DNA of 64,000 bases from Carnegiea gigantea. Taxonomy: Eukaryota; Streptophyta; Magnoliopsida; Caryophyllales; Cactaceae. Location of the stretch: positions 1 to 64,000 of the forward strand of contig JAKOGI010000006.1 in NCBI GenBank assembly GCA_029747015.1, read 5' to 3'. A program made the position numbers and the translations under genes. The notes under the pieces are model-generated. The model was not told where the DNA came from. It did not search any database and saw only the letters and a list, made by a program, of their open reading frames with translations. This document shows, piece after piece, positions 10,073-21,781 of the stretch (positions are counted from its first letter, which is position 1; every line of letters starts with the position of its first letter).

Positions 10073-12743
10073 TGTAACGTCCCAAATATACATGATTTAT
10101 TGCCTGCATTCACCTACTTGCATTTACCTGCTTAAGGTTATGAATAAAATATAATAACTCAATGAATGGGGCGTTACCGTCATTCACAGATGACAAGGCT
10201 TCTGTTGTACATGAAAACTTGCCATAAACCAAAAGGTTACCCTATAAAGGGGTATTCACCATCATAATCACTCAAACCATTTAGTTATATACAGAAATAG
10301 ATCTACATCCCAAGGATTACACCAGATACATAACTTGGTCCAAAAAAAATACAGTTGTGGCACCAAAATACATAATTCAGTTTGAATATACAGTTGAAAC
10401 TCCAAAATACATCACAATATGTAAGATAGCATCTTAGCTCTCCCACACCGCCAATCACATGAAAGGTCCCGTCTCATTTATCACCTTCGGTTTCCCTGCC
10501 CGCCTGAGGGCGGTTCACTGAACATTTCCTAAAACAAAACATAAAAATATTTCGAACTGCGAGCCAAAGCTCAGTACATGCATCCCTGTACTGATAAAAA
10601 TTCACTAAAGAGTTATTTGGGTCCGCTTGCAATTCATTTTAGTTGAAAACAGGGAATGAGATGCATATAAAACTGCATTGTCAATTATTATCTGTTAGTG
10701 CACCCCTTAGTAACTGTTACGATCTGTGAATAAGTGTACACCTGCCAAGCCGACCGAAGGACCTGGCCTGAAGCCGCACGGGTAACTGGAGGGCAATGCC
10801 CTGTAACTGATAACTGATGGGGTCACTAATTATGTAATAAAGCACTGATTAAAATGATTCATTGATGTACTTACCAAAATATTATGATTTCGATAAATAC
10901 GTGCTGATTACTAAAGATACAAATAATGAACAAACCTGGAAGTTTTAAATGCTAGTTCACATAGGAATAAGATGCACTAATGTGAAGAAAATGAAAGTTT
11001 AGGCCTTTATTCTGTTCAAAAGTTCATTATAGGAACATGAGGTCAGAGCGATGTAAACCAAACTAGCTTATGAAGAATTTTTACACACCAGTTCATAGAT
11101 TAAACCAAAATGATGACGATATAAACCATAGAAATGTGATTTAAGGCACAGTAGCAAGTTTAGAGTATAAGGGTTTGAAAAGAGGGTACGGAAAGAATAA
11201 TCCACAACTTATACTCCCGATCTCAAAATGAGACATAAGACCCAATATGAACAGCTTAGGAAAGCCTCTAAAACTTTCATTGAGGACATGAAACATGATT
11301 CTCATGATAGAGTTCCTAAAATGGGGCTAGAACATCAACATGTCAGTTTTAAACCCACCCTGCACAAGTTCGGTAAAATGACCATAACTTTCTCCACAGA
11401 CCTCGGATTAATACGATTCAAGAGCCATTTTAAAGTTAACGCACTGACTTATCTACCCATCAAAAATCATAATTTTTTACAGGGCTGATCATTACCAGTT
11501 TCATTTCAAAGTCTGTCCTATTTTTCTGGGAATTCCAGCCTCACTGATTGAGTAGGTTCTCTCACTTTCCACACCAATCCTTAACTTAAACTCCTTCTTA
11601 AGAGCATGTAAACACACTTTGGTACATTCCAACATCATACAAAAGCACCACACTCAATTTCACTTCATATTTATATCCAACAAAGCTCATTTTCTAGGCA
11701 TATATACACATACCTCAAGTTTAACACAAGTTTGGTCCAAACCATGCATTCATGGCTAAAATCCTAACTTTGGGTCAACTTGAACTCACTCTCATCTCTT
11801 CAAAACACCATAAACACCATAATAAACTTCAATATATTAAAATATAAGCAAAAACAAGAATAAAACAACCAATAACCAACACTTGAACATGAAGCTTGCA
11901 TGACTAAGGTGAAACCCTAACCCTAGCATCATCCAATTCATGATCCATCACCAAGATGATTCTTAATTCAATAAAAACAATATGATCCATCATCAAAATA
12001 ACCAAAACAAGAAGAAAAACCCAAGAAGATCTGAACCAACAACAAAATCATTATAAGAGGTGAATGAATTACTCACTTTGTGCTTGAAACAGAGGTAAGA
12101 ATGATCCTTGATGCTAGTGGGAGTGAGAGGGGTGGTTGGGGGTGGTAAGTGATGGATGTTTGGTGGTTGAAAGGTGGTTGAAAGGTGGCTGGGAGGGCTG
12201 CTGCTGCTGCTGGCCGTGACTTAGAGAGAAGGAGGAGAGAAATAGGAGAGAGAAAGTGCCTTGAAATTACTTGGTGCTAAGTGAATATTTTGCAAATTTA
12301 TACTTGGCTTCTACTTGGCTGAAAATGAAAATAGAAAAGCTACTTTTGCTAAGGTTAATTGAGGCTTAATTAAGAGAGTTTAGCTAAACAAATGCGGGTC
12401 ACGTCTTGCTGGGTCGAAATGGGCCTTAAACGGGCTCGGGTTTAGAAAAAGAACTGAAACCGAATGCACTCGCGAATTTTTTTCCCCCCCAAAACTCGAG
12501 CTTAAATGGTTGTGGTGCCATGAAAAAGAATTAAATCGTTAAATTCATAAATATCAAGACCTAAATCGATCTCCAAAATTTAACTAGAACAAATCCCCGA
12601 ATTGCAAAGTGAGGGCCCATTTAGAAATGTCCAATTAAATATCCAATTGGGATAATAAAAGAAATGATGTAAATGAAATGAAATTAATCACATGGATTAA
12701 TAAAATGAAATTAATAAACATATTTTAGGGTCGAACTGTTACA
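10073..12743 (-). repeat. 3' LTR of the Tekay-like element (2671 bp)
   Basis: On the plus strand it starts TGTAACGTCCC and ends CTGTTACA, so the termini pair as TGTAAC/GTTACA. The purine-rich tract adjoins its right end. On the minus strand TATAAAT (12296-12302) is a good TATA box, followed downstream by a GCAGCAGCAGCAGC run (about 12200). Short open frames inside it are not supported as genes. Confidence 0.93.
12296..12302 (-). promoter_or_regulatory. TATA box of the Tekay LTR
   Basis: TATAAAT on the minus strand within AAGTATAAATTTGC; it is conserved at the equivalent place in the other LTR (20978-20984). Retrotransposon LTRs carry their own RNA polymerase II promoter. Confidence 0.6.
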
Positions 12744-12756
12744 GTCTTCCCCCCTT
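12744..12756 (-). promoter_or_regulatory. Polypurine tract of the Tekay-like element
   Basis: The minus strand reads AAGGGGGGAAGAC directly before the LTR start TGTAACAG. This is the expected position and composition of the plus-strand primer. It lies a few bases after the last pol stop codon. Confidence 0.85.
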
Positions 12757-12764
12757 AAAAAGTT

Positions 12765-14100
12765 TCGTCCTGGAAACTGATGAACTTCACCTTATCATGT
12801 AGGATTGCCTCGAATAAATGTGGGTATTTGACTTTCATTGCCTCCTCGGTTTCCCAAGTAGCTTCTTGGGAGATATGGTTTGTCCAGAGTACTTTGACCA
12901 ATGGTATCTATTTGTTACGCAGCTGCTTGATCCTGCGATCTAGTATTTGGACAGGACGCTCCTCATATACTAGATCTTCAGTAATTTCGATAGGTTCAGA
13001 TACAATGGTATGGTTTGGATCTGAAATGTATTTTCGAAGCTGAGAGATATGAAACACGTTATGCACGTGCTCAAGTTCGACAGGCTACTCTAGACGATAA
13101 GCGACGGGATTCAATCTTTCAATGATTTCATAAGGTCCAATATACCTTGGACTCAATTTGCCCCGTACTCCGAACCTCTTGACACCTCTAGTTGGTGAAA
13201 CTTTCAGAAAAACTTTATCGCCTACTTGAAACTCTAGAGGCCTTCTTCTTTTATCTCCATAACTTTTTTGTCGACTTTGGGCAACCCTGATATGCTCCTG
13301 AATCTTTCTTATTGTCTCAGTGGTCTCTTGAATCATTTCAGGACCTATAATCAGTGCCTCGTCCAAATCACTCCAGCACAATGAGGTTCTATATTTTCTC
13401 CCGTATAAAGCCTCAAATGGGGCCATTTTGATGGTGGACTGATAGCTGTTGTTATAAGAGAATTCCACTAAAGGTAAATCATCTTCCCATTTTCCTTGGG
13501 ACTCCAATACATAAGCTCTCAGCATGTCCTCCACAATTTGATTCACTCTTTCAGTTTGTCCATCTGTTTCTGGATGATAGGAGCTACTGAAGTTTAGTTT
13601 GGTCCCAAAGGCCTTTTGAAGTACTTGCCAGAAACGTGCTTGGAATCTTTGATCTCTATCTGAGACTGTGTCTAAAGGAATCCCGTGTAGATGGACTATC
13701 TTCTTAACAAACAGTTGGGCTAGTCTTTCAACTCCCCAAGATCCTTAATTGGCAGGAAATGAGCCGACTTTATGAGTCGATCAATTATGACTCAGATAGC
13801 ATTCTTTTTCGAGGCAGAAAGGGGTAAACCCATAACAAAGTCCATTGAGATCGAATCCCACTTCCAAGTGGGAATTTCTAAGGATCGTAGGTCACCTATA
13901 GGACATTGATGCTGTGCTTTAACTTTCTGACAAATTAGACACTTATCCACATATTCTGCAACGTCTTTATTCATATTATTCCACCAAAAATATTGTCTCA
14001 GATTTCTGTACATCTTGGTGCCTCCTGGATGCACCGAATAACGAGTATTGTGAGCTTCTTCCAGGATCTGCTTTCTTGATTCCCCATTTTGGGCACACAT
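12765..14100 (-). pseudogene. Gypsy integrase with chromodomain-like C-terminus, broken
   Basis: The zinc region (HPGGTKMYRNLR to CLICQKVKAQHQ) lies near 13920-14060, followed by the core with MDFVMGLP, VSDRD and HPETDGQTERV. The C-terminal part is GDKVFLKVSPTRG, GKLSPRYIGPYEI, HNVFHISQLRKY, a chromodomain-like segment with VLWTNHISQEATWE, and an end just before the polypurine tract. Damage visible: a frameshift against the upstream frame near 14050-14090; a stop at about 13790 where the family has Trp; a small deletion with frame change near 13745; a TAG at about 13089; and another TAG near 12910. Integrase inserts the cDNA, and chromodomains of this lineage direct it to marked chromatin. 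Confidence 0.88.
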
Positions 14101-15540
14101 AGACGATTCTGGAACTGCAGAGTCTCATCCTCGTATACTACAAATCCCGGAGTCTTCCCTTTCTCTAAATTTCGCTTTATTCTTTGGAGTTCGGGATCAC
14201 TTTCCTGGTTCAGTCGAATTTCTTCCACTAGGGAAGACTGTATAGTAAGTGCTGATAATTGAGCATTCGTTTGCCCATGGGACACCAATTGAATCCCAAA
14301 GTCCTCAAGTTCTCTTAAGAGATTCAATTGAGTAATCACCACAGTGTTCGAGCTATGTTGCGCCTTCCTCATCAGGGCATCCACCACCACATTTGCTTTA
14401 CCAGGATGATATTGAATCTACGAATCATAGTCTTTAAGCAACTCAAGCCAACGCCGTTGTCTCAAATTGAGCTCCTTCTGGGTGAAGATATACTTTAGAT
14501 TTTGATGATCAGTATAGATCTTGCACGATAGCCCATATAGATAATGTCTTCAAATTTTCAATGCAAAGACCATGGCTGCTAACTCCAGGTCATGGGTAGG
14601 GTAGTTTTTCTCATATGGCTTGAGTTATCGAGAGGCATAAGCTACTACTTTGTTTTCCTGCATCAGTACGCACCCTAGACCGTTCTTCGATGCGTCACTA
14701 TAAACTGTATACTCCTTCCCTTCCATTGGTAACGTTACAATTGGGGCGGTAGTTAGTCGCTGCCTTAGCTCTTGGGAAGCTTCCTCACATCTTTCAGTCC
14801 ACTCGAACTTATTCACCTTTTTCAGTAGATTGGTCAGTGGTGAAGCTATTTTCAAAAAGTCTTTAATGAATCTTCGATAGTAGCCTGCTAAACCCAGAAA
14901 GCTTCTAATCTTCGTGACATTGGTAGGCCTTACCCATTCTGTGATTGCTTTCACCTTCTGGGGGTCGACTTTGATTGCTTCTTTTGTAACCACATGTCCT
15001 AAAAATACCACTTCCTCCAACCAAAATTCACATTTCTTTAATTTTCCATAGAGTTGATGTTCCCTCAAAGTTTGCAATACTATCCGCAATTGATCAGCAT
15101 ATTCCTCCTTGTCCCTAGAATAGATAAGGATATCATCTATGAACACCACTACAAACTTATCTAAATAAGGTCTGAAAACCCTCTTTATAAGGTCCATGAA
15201 GGCTGCAAGAGCATTAGTGAGACCAAAAGGCATCACTGTGAACTCATAATGACCATACCTGGCCCTAAACACTGTCTTAGGAATGTCCTCAGGCTTAATC
15301 CTAAGTTGATGGTACCCTGACCTCAAATCAATCTTAGAGAATACACCTGCTCCTTGTAGTTGATCAAATAAGTCATCTATTCGCGGCAGAGGGTATTTGC
15401 TTTTGACGGTAATCTTGTTTAACTCCCTGTAGTCGATATATAGCCTTAAGGTTCCATCCTTCTTCTTAACAAACAATACTGGAGCGCCCCATGGTGACAC
15501 ACTTGACCTAATAAAGCCCTTCTATAACAACTCATCTAGC
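14101..15540 (-). pseudogene. Gypsy reverse transcriptase and RNase H, broken
   Basis: The RT domain is open from about 15500 to 14625. It shows [21 protein letters not shown], the VMPFGLTNA block and the catalytic FIDDIL, then FLGHVV and [11 protein letters not shown]. RNase H follows with [13 protein letters not shown], then (after a stop at about 14622) DLELAAMVFALKI and [11 protein letters not shown], ending in HPGKANVVVDAL. In-frame stops at about 14550 and 14415 stand where family members carry Trp. The frame is otherwise continuous with the start of integrase. All catalytic residues that can be seen are kept, so loss of function comes from nonsense changes rather than erosion of the active site. 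Confidence 0.92.
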
Positions 15541-16172
15541 TGAATCTTTAATTCCTTAAGCTCAGTTGGGGCCATACGATACGGGGCTTTAGAAATAGGT
15601 TGAGCTCCAGGAAGTAATTCGATTCCCAAATCAATTTTCCTCTGTGGGGGTAGTCCTGGTAACTCCCTGGGGAAAACATCTTCAAATTCACAAACTATAG
15701 GTATATCTACTGCTTCCTCTGCTTTTGTTTAGGTGTCAATAGCATAACACCAATATCCAATACACCCCAGACATAATGGTTTACTTGCTTTCATAGCGGA
15801 AATCAAAGAACAAGATTTTGCCTCTCTTTGTCCATAAAAACACACTTTTCTCCCATTTTCATCTTTTAAGATAACCTTAAGATCTTCACAGTCAATTTGG
15901 GCTCTATATGTGTGCAAGCAATTCATTCCCAAGATGATATCAAAATCAGACAAGTCAAATTGAATCAAATCCACAGGGAAAGTAGTTTCACCAATGATGA
16001 TGGGGACAAGTTCATAAGAGAGGAGGCACTCAATCACAGAATTGTTGGGTAGCTTAATTCTATAATTAGTTTCTATCCTCCTGTTCTCTAGGCTCAATTG
16101 TATAGCAGATCGAGTAGATATAAAAGAATGAGTGGCGCCCGAATCAAATAATACACAAAATGGCTTTGAATT
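15541..16172 (-). pseudogene. Gypsy aspartic protease and linker to RT
   Basis: The catalytic motif FDSGATHSF lies just after a TAA near 16173 that separates it from gag in the same frame. It is followed by a beta-rich domain ending in FDIILGMNCLH (flap region), a linker with [14 protein letters not shown], and the [13 protein letters not shown] lead-in to RT. A TAA at about 15731 splits the linker and another stop occurs near 15520. The protease itself is intact in sequence from 16130 to 15735. Confidence 0.85.
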
Positions 16173-17329
16173 TTAAAAGAGAGTTCCAGTGACTACCGTA
16201 CCAGAGGTAGCAGCTTCCTTTTTGTTCATCACAAATGCCCTTCCTGCAACTGCAAGCCTTGCAGGTGGGGGTCCCTGGCGGGGCGGAGCCAAGGGTTTTG
16301 CTGTGCCCTTGTCTACAGCTTTCAGTCGTCGGGGGCATGCAGCGATGAGGGGTTCAGGATTTCCACACCACATGCATTTGTTGGTGCCAACTCGGCATTT
16401 ACGAGTGGTGTGATTTGTTTTTCCACACTTCGCATAGGGTGCTGTCGAGCCCACAGGACAGCTCTTAGAGGAAACAGGAGTAGGTTTCTTCTGGTTCTGA
16501 TTTACACTTTCACTCGGAGTCCCCCACTTAAACCCCTTTCTCTTGTGGTTGATTGGATTCAGAGCTCTCAACTCCGTCTTCACTCGTTCCACTTCAGCTG
16601 CTCGCTCATATAGTTCTTGATAAGTCAAAATTGGTTGCCCAGCTAACTGATTCCGGATATAGAAGGCCAAACCTTCCTCAAACCTTCTCATCTTTAATCT
16701 TTCAGATGACACAAATTCAGAGACAAACCTAGATAGTTCAGTGAACTTACTAGCATACTGCATCACTGACATGCTACCGCTCATTTTCAACTCCATAAAT
16801 TCTTTCTCCTTTTGCCTTTGCACCACAGCTGGGTAAAATTTCACCCTCAATTCTACTAAGAATTTATTCCAGGTGAATTCAGGCCCTACGAGCTTATCCT
16901 TCACAGTATTCCACCAAATGTCAGCTTCACCTGACAAATAATACGTCCCAATATTCATTTCTTTTCCTCTGGTACCTCAACTACTGTAAAAATTTTCTCC
17001 ATTTTTCTTATCCATTCCTCCAGTACTACTGGATCATAAGATCCATCATAAACTTTAGGGTTGCGCCGTGCTACCCTATCTGCCAATTTATCCTCTTTAG
17101 GAGGGGTTTCAGCAGGTACCTGGGAAATTCGCTTCATCAATTCAGCAACTAAGGTTGGCCAATAACTCGGGTTGCCTAAGTTGCTAGCTAATTCAGAGGG
17201 CAATGGTGGCGTGTCACCATGTTGTGGCTCCTGGTAAGAGGCTTGATCACCTGATCCCTGACCTTGTTCCATATTGTCCTCTGCATGAGCCTCCATGTTG
17301 TTGTGCACTGACTGGAATATTCTGATCAT
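16173..17329 (-). pseudogene. Gypsy gag, one frameshift, damaged zinc knuckles
   Basis: The N-terminal part (17329-16955) has a Gln/Glu-rich region, LADRVARRNPKVYDGS and EEWIRKMEKIF. A single-base shift near 16955 moves to the frame with the retrotransposon gag core (GEADIWWNTV, FYPAVVQRQKEKEF, RFEEGLAFYIRNQL). Two zinc knuckles should follow. The first lacks its first Cys (YAKCGKTNHTTRKC) and the second lacks its His (CMWCGNPEPLIAAC). The frame ends at the TAA near 16173. Gag forms the particle and packages RNA; with both knuckles altered, this copy would probably package poorly even without the frameshift. Confidence 0.88.
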
Positions 17330-17429
17330 ACATTAAATAAAATAATTCAAATACTGGAACTTCTAGACATATAAGATAAACATGCCCAATAAATACATAG
17401 GAGATGGCTCGAAGTATTTCATAACTCAA

Positions 17430-17754
17430 AGCATCATCATTTCATTTCAAAACTGCTTACTTACATACATAGTTGCTGATTTATATACATGAGCAACAAA
17501 AGCATATTACACCTAGCTGAGTAAGCAAGACTAACTCTGACTCCTTCCCTATCACTAAAGACTAAATAGCCCCTAGGCACTAGGTCCGTCACATAACCAA
17601 AAAGAGGTACGGATCATATCATCACGGTCGGAGAGGATTGGACTAACTATATATAATGTCAGATGCCCCACAATATATAATTATCCAATCCAACCAAACT
17701 ATATCTACATACAGGGCTCAAAATGAAAACCACTACACCAGCTCCTAGAACCAC
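17430..17754. other. Non-coding gap between leader ORF and gag of the Tekay-like element
   Basis: No coding frame was recognised. This 325-bp part of the leader separates the acidic leader frame from gag and carries no motif I can name. Confidence 0.5.
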
Positions 17755-18548
17755 CTAACGATCCCTAGATAGATCGTAATCTGGGTCAGACTCATCATCA
17801 GGTTCTTCACCTGAATCAAAGCTGCTCGTGGATGCCTCTGACTCGGCATTATCGACCTCTTGTTGAACTTGTGGCTCATGCTCCTCCTCTAAGTCTACCA
17901 TCAACTCGTCCGCCTCTTGTTCCCCTTGTTGCTCTATCCCTATCTCATCACTGTCTTGATCCTCCTCGGGATCATCCTCCTCTGGATCGTCCTCCTCTTC
18001 CTGGTGGTCCTCATCCCCAGAACGAGAACTAATCACCACTAAGTCTGGGGTGTCAGGATGTCTATCATCACGTAAGCCTCCCCAGGGCTATCAGGCATCA
18101 GTGGGGTGTCTGGTGCGGGTGGGATGGGTGGCCCCGGTGCTGGTGCTGGCGGGGAGGGTGGCCCCGGTGCTGGTGCTGGGGCTACAGCTGGGGGATGGAC
18201 TTGATGTAGGGAAAAGACGTGCTGAAGTGTTTCCATAGTAATTCCCCTCAATTCAAACTCCTCTCTCAACAACAGCTCCGTAGTGAGAGTCGTCCAAACT
18301 CCCTGGGCCTGAAACCTAGGCCCGTCCAAGCCTGGGTTCTCTGTCATCATAAAGTCGTGATAACGATGCCTGAACTCCACCCACGGGCCAACCAGGGGTA
18401 AGGACCAAAGCAATCTCTGTGCACGGATCGTAATACTATGGAACTCAGAGTAAGGGTCCTGTGCATGTGCCTCTATACTCATATGTAGCAATGCAATGTG
18501 AGCAATCATAGATCCACCCGGCAACATGTTAACGCCATAAGGATCCAT
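17755..18548 (-). pseudogene. Leader ORF of the Tekay-like element, unknown function, one frameshift
   Basis: The frame begins with ATG at 18548, about 190 bases after the primer site and upstream of gag. The first 169 codons have a hydrophobic-aromatic part (SLPLVGPWVEFRHRYHDF, LLREEFELRGITM) followed by a proline/alanine tract made of repeated PAPAPGPP units. Near 18040-18070 the reading moves to the next frame (HPDTPDLVVISS). That frame continues for about 95 codons with a strongly acidic Glu/Asp tail and ends at 17755. Joined, it would be roughly 260 residues. I do not recognise a domain, and a frame of this size before gag is not usual for Tekay elements as I know them. It could be a captured host fragment or a lineage-specific accessory gene. 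Confidence 0.5.
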
Positions 18549-18736
18549 CTAACAAAGAAAACACATATGTGAGAGGCAGACATAACCATAAATGAGGAAC
18601 ATGTAAATGAAAGCAACTTGCATTCTCCTAATATCGTTACTACACTCCTAATCTCACTCTAACAGTATACAATAGCCCCTCACGGCAACCACTCTCACCC
18701 TATAGTTTCTAACTCTACTTTCCTTAAGAAAATCAT

Positions 18737-18754
18737 AACCTGGCTCTGATACCA
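18737..18754 (-). promoter_or_regulatory. Primer binding site, initiator tRNA-Met
   Basis: The minus strand reads TGGTATCAGAGCCAGGTT, an 18-base complement of plant initiator tRNA-Met, four bases after the end of the right-hand (5') LTR. It fixes the element's orientation. Confidence 0.93.
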
Positions 18755-18758
18755 ATTT

Positions 18759-21406
18759 TGTAACGTCCCAAATATACATGATTCATTGCCTGCATTCACC
18801 TACTTGCATTTACCTACTTAAGGTTATCAATAAGATATAATAACTCAATGAACGGGGCGTTACCGCCGTCCACAAAGGACAAGGCTTCTGTTATACATAA
18901 AAACTTGTCATAAACCAAAGGTTATCCTATAAAGGGGCATTCACCATCATAATCACTCAAACTATTTAGTTATATACAGAAATGGATCTACTCCCAAGGA
19001 TTACACCAGATACATAGCTTGGTCCAAAAAAACAGTTGTGGCACCAAAATACATAATTCAGTTCGAATATACAGTTGAAACTCCAAAATAGATCACAATA
19101 TGCTAAGATAGCATCTTAGCTCTCCTACACCGCCAATCACATGAAAGGTCCCGTCTCATTTGTCACCTTCGGCCTCCCTGCCCGCTTGAGAGAGGTTCAC
19201 TGAACATTTCCTATAACAAAACATAAAAACATTTCGAATTCTGAGTCAAAACTCAGTACATGCATACATATACTGATAAAAATTCACTAAAGAGTTATTT
19301 GGGCCCGCTTGCAATTCATTTTAGTTGAAAATAGGGAATAAGATGCATATAAAACTACATTGCCAATTATTATCTGTTAGTGCACTCCTTAGTAACTATT
19401 ACGATCTGTGAATAGGTGTACACCTGCCAAGCCGACCAAGGGACCTGGCCTGAAGTTACACGGGTAACTGGAGGGCAATGCCCTGTAACTGATAACTGAT
19501 GGGGTCACTAATTATGTGATAAAGCACTGATTAAAATGATTCATTGATGTATTTACCAAAATATTATGATTTCGATAAATACGTGCAGACTACTAAAGAT
19601 ACAGGCAATGAACATACCTGGAAGTTTTAAATGCTAGTTCACAGAGGAATAAGATGCACCAACGTGAAGAAAATGAAAGCTTAGGCCTTGATTCTGTTCA
19701 AAAGTTTATTATAGGAACATGAGGTCCGAACGATGTAAACCAAACTGGCTTATGAAGAATTTTTACACACCAGTTCATAGATTAAACCAAAATGATGATG
19801 ATATAAACCTAGAAATGTGATTTAAGGCACTGTAGCAAGTTTAGAGCATAAGGGCTTGAAAAGAGGGCACGGAAAGAATAATCCACAACTTATACTCCCG
19901 ACCTCAAAATGACACGTAAGACCCCAATATAAACAGCTTAGGAAGGCCTCTAAAACTTTCATTGAGGACACGAAACATGATTCTCATGATAGGGTTCCTA
20001 AAATGGGGTTAGAACATCAACATATCAGTTTTAAGCCTACCCTATACAGGTTCGGTAAAATGATCATAACTTTCTCCACAGACCTCGGATTAATGCGATT
20101 TAAGAGCCATTTTAAAGCTAACACACGGACCTATCTACCAACCAAAAATCATAATTTTTGGCTAGGCCGATCATTACCAATTTCATTTCAAATGCTATCT
20201 TGTTTTTCTAGAAATTCCAGCCTCACTGATTGAGTATGTTCTCTCACTTTTCACACCAATCCTTAAATTAAACTCCTTCTTAAGAGCATGTAAACACACT
20301 TTGGTACATCCCAACATCATACAAAAATACCACACTCAATTTCACTTCATATTTATATCCAGCAAAGCTCATTTTCTAGGCACATATACACATACCTCAA
20401 GTTTAACACAAGTTTGGTCCAAACCATGCATTCATGGCTAAAACCCTAACTTTGGGTCAACTTGAACTCACTCTCATCTCTTCAAAACACCATAAACACC
20501 ATAATAAACTTTAATATATTAAAATATAAGCAAAAACAAGAATAAAACAACCAATAACCAACACTTGAACATGAAGTTTGTATGACTAAGGTGAAACCCT
20601 AACCCTAGTATCATCCAATTCATGATCCATCACCAAGATAATTCTTAATTCAATAAAAACAATATGATCTATCATCAAAATAACCAAAACAAGAAGAAAA
20701 ACCCAACAAGATCTGAACCAACAACAAAATCATCATAAGAGGTGAAGGAATTACTCACTTTGTGCTTAAAACAGAGGTAAGAATGATCCTTGATGCTAGT
20801 GGGAGTGAGAGGGGTGGTTGGGGGTAGTAAGTGGTGGATGTTTGGTGGTTGAAAGGTGGTTGAAAGGTGGCTGGAAGGGCTGCTGCTGCTGCTGGCCGTG
20901 ACTTAGAGAGAAGGAGGAGAGAAACAGGAGAGAGAAAGTGCCTTGAAATTACTTGGTGCTAAGTGAATATTTTGCAAATTTATACTTAGTTTTTACTTGG
21001 CTGAAAATGAAAGTAAAAAAGCCACTTTTGCTAAGCTTAATTCAGAGAGTTTAGCTAAACAAATGCGGGTCACGTCTTGTTGGGTCGAAATCGGCCTTAA
21101 ACGGGCTCAGATTTAGAAAAAGAACTGAAATCGAGTGCACTTGTGAATTTTTTTTTTCCAAAATTCGAGCTTAAATGGTTGTGGTGCCATGAAAAAGAAT
21201 TAAATTGTTAAATTCATAAAGATCAAGGCCTAAATCGATCTCTAAAATTTAACTTGAACAAATCCCCGAATTGCAAAGTAAGGGCCCATTTAGAAATATC
21301 CAATTAAACGTCCAATTGGGATAATAAAAGAAATGATGTAAATGAAATAAAATTAATCACATGAATTAATGAAATGAAATTAATAAATATATTTTAGGGT
21401 CGGACT
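18759..21406 (-). repeat. 5' LTR of the Tekay-like element (2648 bp), outer end eroded
   Basis: It begins TGTAACGTCCC on the plus strand, like the left LTR, and matches it throughout with scattered, mostly transition, differences. The outer end stops at GGGTCGGACT and lacks the last bases corresponding to GTTACA, so a few terminal nucleotides have been lost. TATAAAT on the minus strand lies at 20978-20984. Confidence 0.92.
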
Positions 21407-21781
21407 AATCATTTTACTTTAAAATTTTAGAGAATGGATATAAAAAGACATATAGCATCCTTGGACAACAACTACTTAAAATCATTCATTTTTGACAAAA
21501 AGGGAAAGCACACCATTCCTATGCAGAAAAAAAGAAAAGGAAAATAATGTAAAAAAAGAAAAACTTAAATTAACATAGAGTTTGGAGTTTGGAGTTGTCA
21601 AACTTTATGCTTTCGCGAAGCGCACTTCACAACTCGCTCGTACGACAGGTACATTTTCGGTGGGCTCCACACAGTCATATGATATTCTTTTCATCCTACA
21701 AAGTAAGTGATCAAGTGGGGCCCCCAACGGTACGGATGTTATGCCCATTTGCGCTGGCGACCCGCAGTGCTTCCGTACACC
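21407..21781. other. Spacer between Tekay 5' LTR and IPT stop codon
   Basis: This stretch should contain the 3' UTR of IPT. A weak polyadenylation-like GCATAAAGT lies on the minus strand near 21601-21609. Nothing else was recognised. Confidence 0.4.

Larger units (their letters stand above)
10073..21406 (-). mobile_element. Ty3/gypsy chromovirus, Tekay/Del-like, two LTRs
   Basis: Two direct LTRs (10073-12743 and 18759-21406) flank a 6.0-kb interior. On the minus strand this reads initiator-Met primer site, leader frame, gag, protease, RT-RNase H, integrase, chromodomain-like tail and polypurine tract. The order PR-RT-RH-IN defines Ty3/gypsy; the chromodomain-like tail, long LTRs and iMet primer fit the Tekay/Del lineage. 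In the first 170 bases the LTRs differ at roughly 15 sites, mostly transitions, so the insertion is not recent. GCATT at 10068-10072 would be the left target duplication. The right border has lost its last bases and no matching duplication is clear. Many stops and several frameshifts make it non-autonomous. Confidence 0.93.

Noticed and set aside
11228..11488. Plus-strand open frame in the Tekay left LTR, with a related frame in the right LTR (20003-20233)
   Set aside because: The two are similar only because the LTRs are copies of each other. The frame is antisense to the element, its ends differ between the copies, and it has no known domain.
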